From Pseudomonadota bacterium (GTDB lineage Bacteria > Pseudomonadota > Gammaproteobacteria > Burkholderiales > Rhodocyclaceae), in contig JAFEDI010000103.1 of assembly GCA_018241725.1 (NCBI GenBank), forward strand, positions 1 through 64,000: a DNA stretch of 64,000 nucleotides, written 5' to 3'. Numbering within the stretch: position 1 is the first letter of the stretch; the number at the start of each line of letters is the position of its first letter. A model generated the notes under the pieces. The model did not search any database, was not told the origin of the DNA, and saw nothing but the letters and a program-made list of their open reading frames with translations. Below, piece by piece: positions 30,307-39,027 of the stretch. The position numbers and the translations under genes were made by a program.

Positions 30307-32028
30307 ATGTCGGCAACCCTGCGCGTGAGTCTCGGCCAGGCCTCCCTGGCCGGGGCCCACGACGCCAACCAGGACTTTCACGGCGCCGTGCTGCCCAGGG
30401 GCAGCCAGCTGGCCGGCAAGGGCATCGCGCTGGCGATTGCCGACGGCATCAGCTCCAGCCGGGTCAGCCAGCTGGCGAGCCAGACCGCCGTCGCCTCCTT
30501 CCTTGAAGACTATTACGCCACCTCCGAGGCCTGGTCGGTACGCCGGGCCGCCGAACGGGTGCTGAGCGCGGCCAATTCCTGGCTGCACTCCCAGACCATC
30601 TCCAGCGACGCCCGCTTCGAAAAGGACCGGGGCTACGTGTGCACCTTCAGCGCGCTGATCCTCAAGGGGCGCGACCTGCACCTGTTCCACGTCGGCGATT
30701 CGCGCATCTTCCGCGTGCATGCCCAGGCCCTCGAACAGCTCACCGAGGACCACCGGGTCCGCCTGTCGTCCGCCGAATCCTACCTGGGCCGCGCGCTGGG
30801 CACCGGCCCCCACGTCGAAATCGATTACCGCAGCTGGGAAGCGGAGGCCGGCGAGCTCTACCTGCTCGCCACCGACGGCGCCTATGCCCAGCTGGACGCC
30901 ACGACGGTGCATGACGCACTGCGCCGCCATCCGCAGGACCTGGACGCCGCCGCGGCCTGGCTGGTGGAGCAGGCCCGCCTGCGCGGCAGCAGCGACGACG
31001 CCACGCTGCAGCTGCTGCGCATCGACGCCCTGCCCGACGCCGGCACGCCGCGCGCCGACCTGCGCCGGCACGGGCTGGCGCTGCCACCGCCCCTTGCGCC
31101 GCAGATGGCCTTCGAGGGCTTCACCATCGTGCGGGAGCTGCAGGTCAGCGCCCGCAGCCACGTCTTCCTCGCCGTCGATGACGCCAGCGGCGCGGCGGTC
31201 GTACTCAAGGCGCCATCCATCGACCGGCGCGAGGACGCGGCCTACCTGGACAGCTTCGTGCTGGAGGAATGGGTCGCCCGCCGCGTGGACAGCCCCCACG
31301 TCATCAAGGCCTGGGCCGGCGAACGGCCGCGCGGCCACCTCTACGTGGCGATGGAATACATAGACGGCCAGACCCTCGCCCAGTGGATGGTGGACCACCC
31401 GCAGCCGACGCTGGACAGCGTGCGCGGCATCGTCGCGCAGCTGGGCCAGGGCCTGCAGGCCTTGCACCGGCGCGAGATGGTGCACCAGGACCTGCGCCCC
31501 GAGAACGTGATGATCGACCCGCAGGGCACCGTCAAGCTCATCGACCTGGCCACCGTCCACGTCGCCGGCCTGGCCGAGGACCGCCCCGACAGCCACGCCG
31601 ACGCGGCCCCCGGCACGCTGCAATACCTGGCGCCGGAATGTCTGCTCGGCCACCCCGGCAGCCCGCGCACCGACCTCTACGCGCTGGCCGCGCTCACCTA
31701 CCGCATGCTCAGCGGCCAGCTGCCCTACGGCCTGGCCGCGGCGCGCGTGCGCAGCCCGCAGGACCTGCGCCGCCTGCGCTACGTGCCGCTGCGCCACCAC
31801 CGCCCGGACCTGCCGCCGTGGGTGGACGCGGTGCTGGGCAAGGCCCTGCAGGTCAATCCCGGCAAGCGCCAGGAAGTCGTCTCCGAATTCGTCCACGACC
31901 TGCACGCCCCCGGCCAGCAGTTCCGCGAGCAGCGGACAACACCGCTGATCGAGCGCGATCCGGTGTTGTTCTGGAAGTGCACTACGGCTTTTCTGATGCT
32001 CGTGGTAATAGTGCTGGCGGTACGTTAG
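30307..32028 (+). CDS. Bifunctional PP2C-type phosphatase / Ser-Thr protein kinase
   Basis: 573 aa. Residues about 1-245 form a PP2C phosphatase (GAHDANQDFHG, IADGISSSRVSQLAS, HVGDSRIFRV, LLATDGAYAQL). Residues about 265-535 form a kinase domain with HQDLRPENVMI as catalytic loop. The usual DFG is changed to DLA (KLIDLATVHVAG), so Mg binding may be altered. A C-terminal membrane helix (TAFLMLVVIVLAV) anchors it. Such fusions recur beside nitrate/nitrite assimilation genes, and this gene follows nirC by 28 bp. It may set the activity of the nitrite system by phosphorylation; the target is unknown. Confidence 0.9.
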   Translation: MSATLRVSLGQASLAGAHDANQDFHGAVLPRGSQLAGKGIALAIADGISSSRVSQLASQTAVASFLEDYYATSEAWSVRRAAERVLSAANSWLHSQTISSDARFEKDRGYVCTFSALILKGRDLHLFHVGDSRIFRVHAQALEQLTEDHRVRLSSAESYLGRALGTGPHVEIDYRSWEAEAGELYLLATDGAYAQLDATTVHDALRRHPQDLDAAAAWLVEQARLRGSSDDATLQLLRIDALPDAGTPRADLRRHGLALPPPLAPQMAFEGFTIVRELQVSARSHVFLAVDDASGAAVVLKAPSIDRREDAAYLDSFVLEEWVARRVDSPHVIKAWAGERPRGHLYVAMEYIDGQTLAQWMVDHPQPTLDSVRGIVAQLGQGLQALHRREMVHQDLRPENVMIDPQGTVKLIDLATVHVAGLAEDRPDSHADAAPGTLQYLAPECLLGHPGSPRTDLYALAALTYRMLSGQLPYGLAAARVRSPQDLRRLRYVPLRHHRPDLPPWVDAVLGKALQVNPGKRQEVVSEFVHDLHAPGQQFREQRTTPLIERDPVLFWKCTTAFLMLVVIVLAVR

Positions 32029-32056
32029 ACGGCCGGGGTCGCAAAGACACCCGGCA

Positions 32057-32740
32057 ATGAACCCGGTGATTCCTGCAAGCTCCACCCAATTATTGCTGTG
32101 CCTTTCCCCTGACTGGGACGCCCCGGCAGGCCACCTGCAGCGCTTCGAGCGAAACGCCGGCGAGGACTGGCAGGCGGTGGGTTCGCCGATCCCGGTGACG
32201 CTGGGACGCAGCGGCATGGCGTGGGGGCGCGGCGTGCATCCGCCGGTGGATGACCGCGGCAAATGCGAGGGCGATGGCCGGGCGCCGGCCGGAGTGTTTG
32301 CGATAACGGGGCTGTTCGGCTACGCGGCGGCCGGCGACGGGTGGACCACGGACCTGCGCCTTCCCTACTTCGCCGCGCGGCCCGGGCTCAAGTGCGTCGA
32401 CGATCCGGCCTCGGCCCATTACAACTGCCTCGTCGACCAGGCGGCGGTGACGGCCGACTGGGCCTCCTGCGAGGACATGCTGCGCCAGGACCGGCGCTAC
32501 GAGGTCGGGGCAGTGGTCGCCCATAACAGCTCGCCGCCGCTGCCGGGCGCGGGTTCGTGCATCTTCCTGCATGTGTGGGAAACGCCGGACACACCGACGG
32601 CGGGCTGCACCGCGATGAGCCTGGCCGACATGCAGACCGTAGCCAACTGGCTGGACGGCGCCCGCCTGCCGCTGCTGGTGCAGCTGCCCGAGGCGGAGTT
32701 CGCTCGCCGGCAACAGGCCTGGGGCCTGCCGCGGCGGTGA
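32057..32740 (+). CDS. L,D-transpeptidase (YkuD) domain protein
   Basis: 227 aa with the YkuD catalytic pattern: GSCIFLHVWETPDTPTAGCT, where the His, Gly and Cys occupy the HxnSxGC-like positions with Ser replaced by Ala. Family members with DGRAPAGVF and PYF-AxxG segments are uncharacterised relatives of peptidoglycan L,D-transpeptidases. No strong signal peptide is seen at this start, which would be odd for a cell-wall enzyme; an unconventional export route or another substrate is possible. It follows the kinase gene by 28 bp. Confidence 0.78.
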   Translation: MNPVIPASSTQLLLCLSPDWDAPAGHLQRFERNAGEDWQAVGSPIPVTLGRSGMAWGRGVHPPVDDRGKCEGDGRAPAGVFAITGLFGYAAAGDGWTTDLRLPYFAARPGLKCVDDPASAHYNCLVDQAAVTADWASCEDMLRQDRRYEVGAVVAHNSSPPLPGAGSCIFLHVWETPDTPTAGCTAMSLADMQTVANWLDGARLPLLVQLPEAEFARRQQAWGLPRR

Positions 32741-32825
32741 CAGGCGCCGGCACCGTCGCTAGACTGCCGGCACTTCAACCCTTCCCCGCCCGCGCCCCGC
32801 AAGGCGCCGGGCCGCTCCCGTCATC

Positions 32826-34076
32826 GTGCTCAACCGGATCTGGGTCGCGTTTGTCCTCGTCGGTTTCATCGCGGCCCTGGTCCAGACCCTCCAGGGCGAC
32901 TTCGACATCTTCTCGCGCCTGCTGACCGGTCTGTTCGACACGGCCAAGAGCGGCTTCGAGATCGCCCTCGGCCTCGCCGGGGTCATGAGCCTGTGGCTGG
33001 GCGTGATGAAGATCGGCGAGAAAGGCGGCCTGATCCAGCTGTTCGGGCGGCTCGTCGCGCCCTTCTTCCGCCGCGTGTTCCCGGACATTCCGCCCGGCCA
33101 TCCGGCCAGCGGCAGCATCGTTATGAACTTCAGCGCCAACCTGCTCGGCCTGGACAACGCTGCCACGCCGCTGGGCCTCAAGGCAATGCAGGAACTGCAG
33201 GAGATCAACCCGCGCAAGGACACCGCCAGCAACCCGATGATCATGTTCCTGGTGCTCAACACGGCGGGCATCACGCTGATCCCCACGTCGGTAATCGCGA
33301 TCCGCCAGAGCATGGCCGTGCAGCAGGGGCTGACCGGTTTCAACGCGGCGGACATCTTCCTGCCGACGCTGATCAGCACCTTCATCTCCTTCTGCGCCGG
33401 CCTGGTCGCAGTGGCCGCCTGGCAGCGCATCAACCTGCTGTCCGCCCCGATGCTGGCCTTCTTCGCCGGCTTCGGCCTGCTGATGGGCGGCCTGTACGCA
33501 TGGCTGGCACCGCTGCCACCGGCCGAGATGGCACAGATGATCGGCCTGCTCGGCAGCGGCATCATCGTCTCGCTGATCGTGCTGTTCGTCGGCGTCGCCG
33601 CGTGGCGCGGTGTGGACGTCTATGAGTCCTTCGTGGAAGGTGCCAAGGAAGGCTTCGGCGTCGCGGTGCAGATCATCCCCTACCTGATCGCCATGCTGGT
33701 GGCGATCTCGATCTTCCGCACCAGCGGCTGCATGGCCTACCTGATCGACGGCATCCGCCATGTTGTGGTGGCCCTCGGCATCAACGCCGACTTCGTACCG
33801 GCGCTACCGGTCGGCCTGATGAAGACCCTCAGCGGCAGCGGCGCCCGCGGCCTGATGGTGGACGTGATGACCACCTACGGCGTCGACTCCTTCCAGGGCC
33901 GCCTCGCCGCCATCATCCAGGGCTCGACCGAAACCACCTTCTACGTGCTGGCGGTATATTTCGGCAGCGTCAACATCACCCGCACCCGCTACGCCGTCGC
34001 CTGCGGCCTGATCGCCGACGCGGTCGGACTGGTGGGGGCGATCATCGTCGGCTACCTGTTCTATCACGGCGGGTGA
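32826..34076 (+). CDS. Nucleoside recognition (SpmA-SpmB-like) membrane protein
   Basis: 416 aa with about ten hydrophobic helices. Two nucleoside-recognition (Gate) domains are fused: an SpmA-like first half (LWLGVMKIGEKGGLIQL, MNFSANLLGLDNAATPLGLK) and an SpmB-like second half (YESFVEGAKEGFGVAVQIIP, TLSGSGARGLMVDVM, IIQGSTETTFYVLAVYFGSV). In spore formers the halves are separate proteins; in proteobacteria the fused form is common and of unknown transport function. The start is a GTG at 32826. Confidence 0.88.
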   Translation: MLNRIWVAFVLVGFIAALVQTLQGDFDIFSRLLTGLFDTAKSGFEIALGLAGVMSLWLGVMKIGEKGGLIQLFGRLVAPFFRRVFPDIPPGHPASGSIVMNFSANLLGLDNAATPLGLKAMQELQEINPRKDTASNPMIMFLVLNTAGITLIPTSVIAIRQSMAVQQGLTGFNAADIFLPTLISTFISFCAGLVAVAAWQRINLLSAPMLAFFAGFGLLMGGLYAWLAPLPPAEMAQMIGLLGSGIIVSLIVLFVGVAAWRGVDVYESFVEGAKEGFGVAVQIIPYLIAMLVAISIFRTSGCMAYLIDGIRHVVVALGINADFVPALPVGLMKTLSGSGARGLMVDVMTTYGVDSFQGRLAAIIQGSTETTFYVLAVYFGSVNITRTRYAVACGLIADAVGLVGAIIVGYLFYHGG

Positions 34077-34119
34077 TCCGCACTGGCGGACTCCGGTGAT
34101 GCAGCCACCGGCATCGCGT

Positions 34120-34563
34120 TCATCGCCAGACGGGGAGCGGAGACTGGGGGTGATCGCTGTCGTAGCCCTGCGCCTTGAGCTCCATGAGGGCCGTGTCATG
34201 GTCGACCAACACGGGATCCAGACCTTTCTGACCTTCACTGCCGAAGCGGACGAAAACCTGTTGATCCTTGCCGACGTAAAAGCCCAGCTTCTCGTCGCTC
34301 ATCCCCACACGAACAATGTGTTTGCCGACAAACGTCTCGCCGCAGTAGTAACGGTCCGGTCTGATCTGCCCCGTCCATCTGCCATCGAGTACCCAGTCCT
34401 GCCACACCCCGGCGGTGATGCGGGGAATCGTTCGATAAAGACACAATTGCCCGCTCTGAGCAGCGTCACCCGTTGGCTGGTAATCCTTTGGATCGTCCGT
34501 TGTGGCGCAACTTGAAAGAATCATTGCAATCGCTGCGACGCTGAAAAGCCCGGTCTTGTTCAT
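34120..34563 (-). CDS. Hypothetical lipoprotein
   Basis: 147 aa with a lipoprotein signal peptide (MNKTGLFSVAAIAMILSSC, lipobox L-S-S-C with Cys19) and a hydrophilic mature part. The pattern CLYRTIPRITAGVWQDWVLD...VRVGMSDEKLGFYVGKDQQV suggests a small beta-rich domain similar in style to DUF2846-type lipoproteins, but I do not assign a family. It is convergent with the SpmAB-like gene and divergent from the GST gene. Cysteines near residues 41 and 74 could form a disulfide. Confidence 0.7.
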   Translation of the reverse strand: MNKTGLFSVAAIAMILSSCATTDDPKDYQPTGDAAQSGQLCLYRTIPRITAGVWQDWVLDGRWTGQIRPDRYYCGETFVGKHIVRVGMSDEKLGFYVGKDQQVFVRFGSEGQKGLDPVLVDHDTALMELKAQGYDSDHPQSPLPVWR

Positions 34564-34672
34564 GGCTGATCTCGACGTATGGCATCACTACCATCGTAGA
34601 TGCCTCAAGAATGATTTGCCACGCACCGCAAAACCATCCAGCATTTCCCTCCCATCAAGCCGAGGAAATGCG

Positions 34673-35290
34673 ATGAGCGCCGCTTCGATCACTCTCTACG
34701 GAACCCCGCCGTCGGGCCATGCCCACCGGGTGGAGGTCTTCCTGTCCCTGCTGGGCCTGCCCTACACCTATGTGACGGCGACGGCCGACGTGCGCAAGAC
34801 GCCGGAATTCCTGGCGCTGAATCCGCTGGGGCAGATCCCGGTGCTGGTGGATGGCGACGCGGTGATCTGCGACAGCACCGCGATCCTCATCTACCTGGCG
34901 GAGAAGTACGCGCCGGACAGCGCCTGGCTGCCGCGCGATCCGCTGACCCGCGCCGAGGTTCAGCGCTGGCTGTCGATCGCCTCCGCCGAGGTGCGCTTCG
35001 GCCCGGCCATCGCGCGGGCGATCAGCCAATGGAACCTGTCCGGCGATCTGTCCGCCGCCAAGGCCATCGCCGCGCGCCTGTTCGGTTTCATGGAAACCTA
35101 TCTGGCAGATCGCAGCTTCCTCGCCGCGGACCACCCGACGCTGGCCGATCTGGCTTGCCACGCCTACATCGCCCACGCTCCGGAGGGCGGCATCAGCCTC
35201 GCTCCCTACCCGAACATCCAGGCCTGGCTGGCACGGGTGGCGGCGATCCCCGGCTTCAAGGACATGGACCCGCTGCCGATCCCTGGCTGA
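34673..35290 (+). CDS. Glutathione S-transferase family protein
   Basis: 205 aa. N-terminal thioredoxin-like domain: SITLYGTPPSGHAHRVEVFL with Ser in the catalytic region, the cis-Pro loop NPLGQIPVLVDG, and DSTAILIYLAEKY for glutathione binding. The C-terminal helical domain contains the ADHPTLADLACHAYIA N-capping motif. Substrate unknown; conjugation or peroxide detoxification is usual. ATG 34673 has GAGG upstream; the longer open frame starting at 34502 overlaps the divergent lipoprotein and is rejected. Confidence 0.92.
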   Translation: MSAASITLYGTPPSGHAHRVEVFLSLLGLPYTYVTATADVRKTPEFLALNPLGQIPVLVDGDAVICDSTAILIYLAEKYAPDSAWLPRDPLTRAEVQRWLSIASAEVRFGPAIARAISQWNLSGDLSAAKAIAARLFGFMETYLADRSFLAADHPTLADLACHAYIAHAPEGGISLAPYPNIQAWLARVAAIPGFKDMDPLPIPG

Positions 35291-35397
35291 CGCGCGCCGG
35301 GGATCCGCCGACAGGCCGCGATCCCCGGTTGCCCCGGCTGTCACACGAACTTAACATGACTGTCATGTGCCCCATCCTGACCAGCGAGGAGGCGTCC

Positions 35398-36090
35398 ATG
35401 ACGAGCGACATCGAACCCATCGCCCTGCATCTCTTCGGGGCCGTACTCGCCGGCGGCATCATCGGCATGGAACGCAGCTTCCACGCCCGGCCGGCGGGCT
35501 TCCGCACCCACACCCTGGTGTGCCTCGCCTCCAGCCTGCTGATGCTGGTGACCCTTTACCAGTGGAACTGGCTGCCCGGCGTGGCGATGGACACGATACG
35601 CACCGACCCGACCCGCATGGCCCAGGGGATCATGACCGGCATCGGTTTCCTCGGAGCCGGCGTGATCTTCAAGGAAGGGCTCAGCGTGCGGGGGCTGACC
35701 ACCGCGGCATCGATCTGGATCACCGCGGCGATCGGCATCCTGATCGGCGTCGGCTTCTACCTGCCCGCCGTGCTGGCGACGGCGCTGACCCTCGGCGTGC
35801 TGTCGGCCTTCCGCTGGATCGAGGCGCGCCTGCCGTCCCATTCCTACGCCCATCACTACCTGCGCTTCAACCGCAACGACGTGATGCCGGAGAGCGAGGT
35901 GCGCAGCTTCCTGGAGCAGCACGGGTTCACCATTGCCAACATGAGCTACCGCGTCACCGACGACGGCGTGTCCTTCGAGTACAAGATGGTCATCCGGACC
36001 ACCCGTGCCGAAAACACCGCCCGGCTGGTCGAGGCCCTGCGCGAGATGCCCCGGCTACGCACCTTCCGGGTGTCGCCGACCGGCGACTGA
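35398..36090 (+). CDS. MgtC/SapB family membrane protein
   Basis: 230 aa. The N-terminal MgtC domain shows the family helices: LFGAVLAGGIIGMERSFHAR, PAGFRTHTLVCLASSLLMLV, DPTRMAQGIMTGIGFLGAGV with the FLGAGVIFKEG motif, and GLTTAASIWITAAIGILIGV. A soluble C-terminal ACT-like domain follows (about 155-230). MgtC proteins in pathogens help growth at low Mg and modulate F-ATPase; the role in this organism is unknown. GAGGAG lies before ATG 35398; an upstream ATG at 35356 is possible. Confidence 0.92.
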   Translation: MTSDIEPIALHLFGAVLAGGIIGMERSFHARPAGFRTHTLVCLASSLLMLVTLYQWNWLPGVAMDTIRTDPTRMAQGIMTGIGFLGAGVIFKEGLSVRGLTTAASIWITAAIGILIGVGFYLPAVLATALTLGVLSAFRWIEARLPSHSYAHHYLRFNRNDVMPESEVRSFLEQHGFTIANMSYRVTDDGVSFEYKMVIRTTRAENTARLVEALREMPRLRTFRVSPTGD

Positions 36091-36095
36091 GCCCC

Positions 36096-36695
36096 TCAGG
36101 CCAGCCACGGATGGGACGCCAGCCAGCGTCCCAGTTCGTTGTCGTTGGCCATCTGCAGCTTGGCGAAGAGGTTGGCGCGGTGGGTTTCCACCGAGCGCGG
36201 ACTGCACGGCGGTACCAGCAGGCGGGCGATTTCCTTGTTGGGCTGGCCGACGCCGACCAGGCGGGCGACCTCCCGCTCCCGCGGGGTCAGCTCGGCCCAC
36301 AGGCGCAGCGCGGTGCTGCGGGCCCGCGCTTCGGCCATCGCGGCGGGCAGTTTCTGCAGCAGCTGCTGGGTGTCCGGCTTGACGACCCAGTCGTAGGCGC
36401 CGTTGCGCATCGCCTCCAGCGCGGTGGGAATGTCCCCGTGGCCGGACAGGAACAGCGTAACTAGCGGGCTGTGGCCGAGGCGCAGGCGTTCCAGCACTTC
36501 CAGGCCGCTGATACCACCCATGCGCAGGTCGAGGATCACGCAACCGGGCTGGCGCATGTCCACCGCCTCCAGGAAGGCCTCGCCGGAGTCGAAGGCCTGC
36601 ACCGCCAGCCCCTGGGAGAACAGCAGCATCAGCAGCGAGCGGCGCAGGGCCTCGTCGTCGTCCACCACGTAGAGGGTCAGCGGCGTGTCTTTCAT
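36096..36695 (-). CDS. FixJ/LuxR-family response regulator
   Basis: 199 aa. Receiver: VVDDDEALRRSLLML, phospho-acceptor Asp in VILDLRMGGISGLEV, TLFLSGHGDIPTALEAMRNG, VVKPDTQQ with the Lys. C-terminal LuxR helix-turn-helix: LTPREREVARLVGVGQPNKEIARLLV, then PPCSPRSVETHRANLFAKLQ; the turn between helices appears about two residues longer than usual. It overlaps the kinase gene by ATGA. The divergent transporter at 39028 is the likely target. Confidence 0.9.
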   Translation of the reverse strand: MKDTPLTLYVVDDDEALRRSLLMLLFSQGLAVQAFDSGEAFLEAVDMRQPGCVILDLRMGGISGLEVLERLRLGHSPLVTLFLSGHGDIPTALEAMRNGAYDWVVKPDTQQLLQKLPAAMAEARARSTALRLWAELTPREREVARLVGVGQPNKEIARLLVPPCSPRSVETHRANLFAKLQMANDNELGRWLASHPWLA

Positions 36696-38830
36696 GGGCT
36701 TGTCGGCAGCGTGAAGGTGAAGGCGGCACCGCCGCCGGAACGGTTGGCCACCGCCAGGTGGCCGCCGTGGGCCTCGACGATGGTGCGGCAGATGTTGAGC
36801 CCCAGCCCCAGTCCGTCGGACTTGGTGCTGAAAAAGGCCGAGAAGACCTGCTCCAGCTGCTCGGCCGGGATACCGGGACCGGCGTCGGCCACCGTCACCT
36901 CGACGGCTGGCCCGGCCTGGCGGGCCGTCAACTCGATGCGGCGCCACGCCGGTGGCGTGTCGTGCATGGCCTGTACGGCGTTCTGGACCAGGTTGACCAG
37001 CACCTGCTCCAGCAGCACGCGGTCGCCACGTACCGGCGGCAGGCCGTCCGCCAGCACGCTGCGCACCGTCACGTGGCCGCGCTGCAGTTCGGGCTGCAGC
37101 AGCGCCAGCGAATGGGCGATCACGCCGTCGATGGCCAGCCCCTCGTAGCTCCCCCGCTGGGGGTTGATGAAAGCGCGCACGCGCTTGACGATCTCGCTGG
37201 CCCGCGTGGCCTGTTCGACGATCTCGTCGAGGGCCGTGACCAGCATGTCCTGCGGGCAGTGGCCGATCATCGCGCGGGCGGCGACGGCGAAGTTCGACAG
37301 CGCCATCAGCGGCTGGTTGAGCTCGTGGGCCAGCGTGGACGCCATCTCGCCGACGCTGGCGAGGCGCGCGCTGCGCTGCAGCTGGCGTTCCTGCTCGCGC
37401 TGGCGGGCCTCGGCGTGCTTCTGGGCGGTGATGTCCACCACCGAGCTCATCCAGCCCTGGTGCTCCCCCTCGGCGTCGATCAGCGGCGCGGTGTAGACCA
37501 TGGTGATCACGTCGTGGCCGTCCCGGTGGCGGACGCGCGACTCGAAGCCGTGCGGCGCGGCGCGGCCCTGCAGCGCGTCGTCGCTCTCGCGCATGTGCTT
37601 GTCCAGGTCGTCCGGGTGCCAGTAAGGGTACGGCGGCATGCAGCCGAGCAGCTCCTCCTGGCTGTAGCCGACCATCTCGCACAGGGCCGGGTTCACGTAG
37701 ATGATGCGGCCCTGCGGGTCGCGGGCGCGCATGCCGATCAGCAGCGAATCCTCCATCGCCTTGCGGAAAGCATGGGCCTCCTGCAGGTCGTGGGTGCGCT
37801 CCCGCACGCGGCGCTCCAGTTCGAGGCGGGCCTGGCGTTGCTCCGCGTAGCGCTTCTCGCGCAGGCGCCAGTACAGCACGCCGAGCAGCAGCAACGCAGC
37901 AGCCAGCGTGGCGATGGCCAGGGCCTCCTGGCGGGCCTGGCGGACTTCCACCAGATCGCTGGTGACGGTCAGCGTCCAGCCCAGCTCCGGCAGCGTCGTC
38001 TGCACCGCGAGATAGTCCCGGCGGCGGTTCTGCAGGCTGGCCTGCAGGGTGAAGCCGTCCCCGTCGCCATTGCGTTCGAGCTGCCACGGCAGGCGCTCAT
38101 AGCGCTCCCGCGCGCCGTACTGGCCGTGCTGGCGCAGCCAGTCCAGGTCGGCACGTTGCAGTGGCCGGTCGCTGTGGTACAGCCATTCCGGCACCGAGCT
38201 CAGAAAGACGATGCCGCGGCTGTCCTGCAGCACCACCGGATCGACGCTGCGCGACCAGGTCTGCTCCAACCTCTCCAGCCCCAGCTTGACCACCGCCACG
38301 CCGACGATGGCCGCCCCGCTGCGCACCGGCTCGGCGATGAACAGGCCGGGCTGGCCGGTGGTCAGGCCGAGGCCGTAGAACAGCCCCCGCCGCCCCTGCA
38401 GCGCGTCCTCGAAATACGGCCTCTGGCGGTAGGACTGGCCGACGAAGCTCGTCGGCGTGCCCCAGTTGCTGGCCGCCAGCGTCTGCCCGCGGGCATCCAC
38501 GACGAACAGCGCGGCGGCGCCGGTGCGCTGCTGCAGATCGGCCAGGTAGCGATTGACCCGGTCCGGCAACGCCGCGTCGGCCGGGTGCAGCAGCAGACCC
38601 AGCACGTCCGGATGGCGAGCGGCCACGTAGGGCAGGTAGTCGTGCTTCTCGACGATGCCGCGCAGGCCCAGCGCGTGCGCGGCGGCAGCCTGGCGCAGGG
38701 TGACGGCCTTGAGCTGGAACTCGCGGTGCTCCGCCCAGCGCCCCACCGCGACGATCAGCAGCAGCGCAGCCAGGGCGACGAGGCCCCAGCGCCAGTGGCG
38801 CAGGAAGGAAAAACGGGCGGGCGGCGTCAT
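36692..38830 (-). CDS. DctB-like sensor histidine kinase with dCache and PAS domains
   Basis: 712 aa: membrane helix near 14-32, a large periplasmic Cache-type sensor (about 45-290; YLADLQQRTGAAALFVVDAR, SYRQRPYFEDALQGRRGLFY, characteristic of DctB-like dCache), second helix near 300-320, a PAS domain (about 360-480), then HisKA (STLAHELNQPLMALSNFAVA) and HATPase_c (LVQNAVQAM, DAGPGIP, GLGLGLNICRTI). The GRRGLFYGLGLTTGQPGLF stretch matches carboxylate-sensing kinases. With the divergent MHS transporter this suggests organic-acid sensing, probably of a di- or tricarboxylate. Confidence 0.9.
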   Translation of the reverse strand: MTPPARFSFLRHWRWGLVALAALLLIVAVGRWAEHREFQLKAVTLRQAAAAHALGLRGIVEKHDYLPYVAARHPDVLGLLLHPADAALPDRVNRYLADLQQRTGAAALFVVDARGQTLAASNWGTPTSFVGQSYRQRPYFEDALQGRRGLFYGLGLTTGQPGLFIAEPVRSGAAIVGVAVVKLGLERLEQTWSRSVDPVVLQDSRGIVFLSSVPEWLYHSDRPLQRADLDWLRQHGQYGARERYERLPWQLERNGDGDGFTLQASLQNRRRDYLAVQTTLPELGWTLTVTSDLVEVRQARQEALAIATLAAALLLLGVLYWRLREKRYAEQRQARLELERRVRERTHDLQEAHAFRKAMEDSLLIGMRARDPQGRIIYVNPALCEMVGYSQEELLGCMPPYPYWHPDDLDKHMRESDDALQGRAAPHGFESRVRHRDGHDVITMVYTAPLIDAEGEHQGWMSSVVDITAQKHAEARQREQERQLQRSARLASVGEMASTLAHELNQPLMALSNFAVAARAMIGHCPQDMLVTALDEIVEQATRASEIVKRVRAFINPQRGSYEGLAIDGVIAHSLALLQPELQRGHVTVRSVLADGLPPVRGDRVLLEQVLVNLVQNAVQAMHDTPPAWRRIELTARQAGPAVEVTVADAGPGIPAEQLEQVFSAFFSTKSDGLGLGLNICRTIVEAHGGHLAVANRSGGGAAFTFTLPTSP

Positions 38831-38862
38831 CGACGAAATGGCATTGAGGATGCGTCAACGAT

Positions 38863-38901
38863 AGCGCGTCTGCCGCCCACAACGGGGCAGGCAGACGCGC
38901 T
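38863..38901. promoter_or_regulatory. 12-bp perfect inverted repeat between kinase and transporter
   Basis: AGCGCGTCTGCC (38863-38874) faces GGCAGACGCGCT (38890-38901) across 15 bases. It lies 33 bp upstream of the kinase start and about 125 bp before the transporter. It is a good candidate operator for the FixJ-type regulator or a shared hairpin in the kinase leader. There is no T-run, so it is not a typical terminator. Confidence 0.5.
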
Positions 38902-39027
38902 CTGCGTAGTTTTACGGAGGAGCCGGGGGTGAATGCTGCGGATGTGCCCGCCCCGCCGCCTGCGGATACTCGCTCCATAACGCGAACCTCCATCCGGGGG
39001 CAGACGCGGTTCCACAGGAGACAAGAC

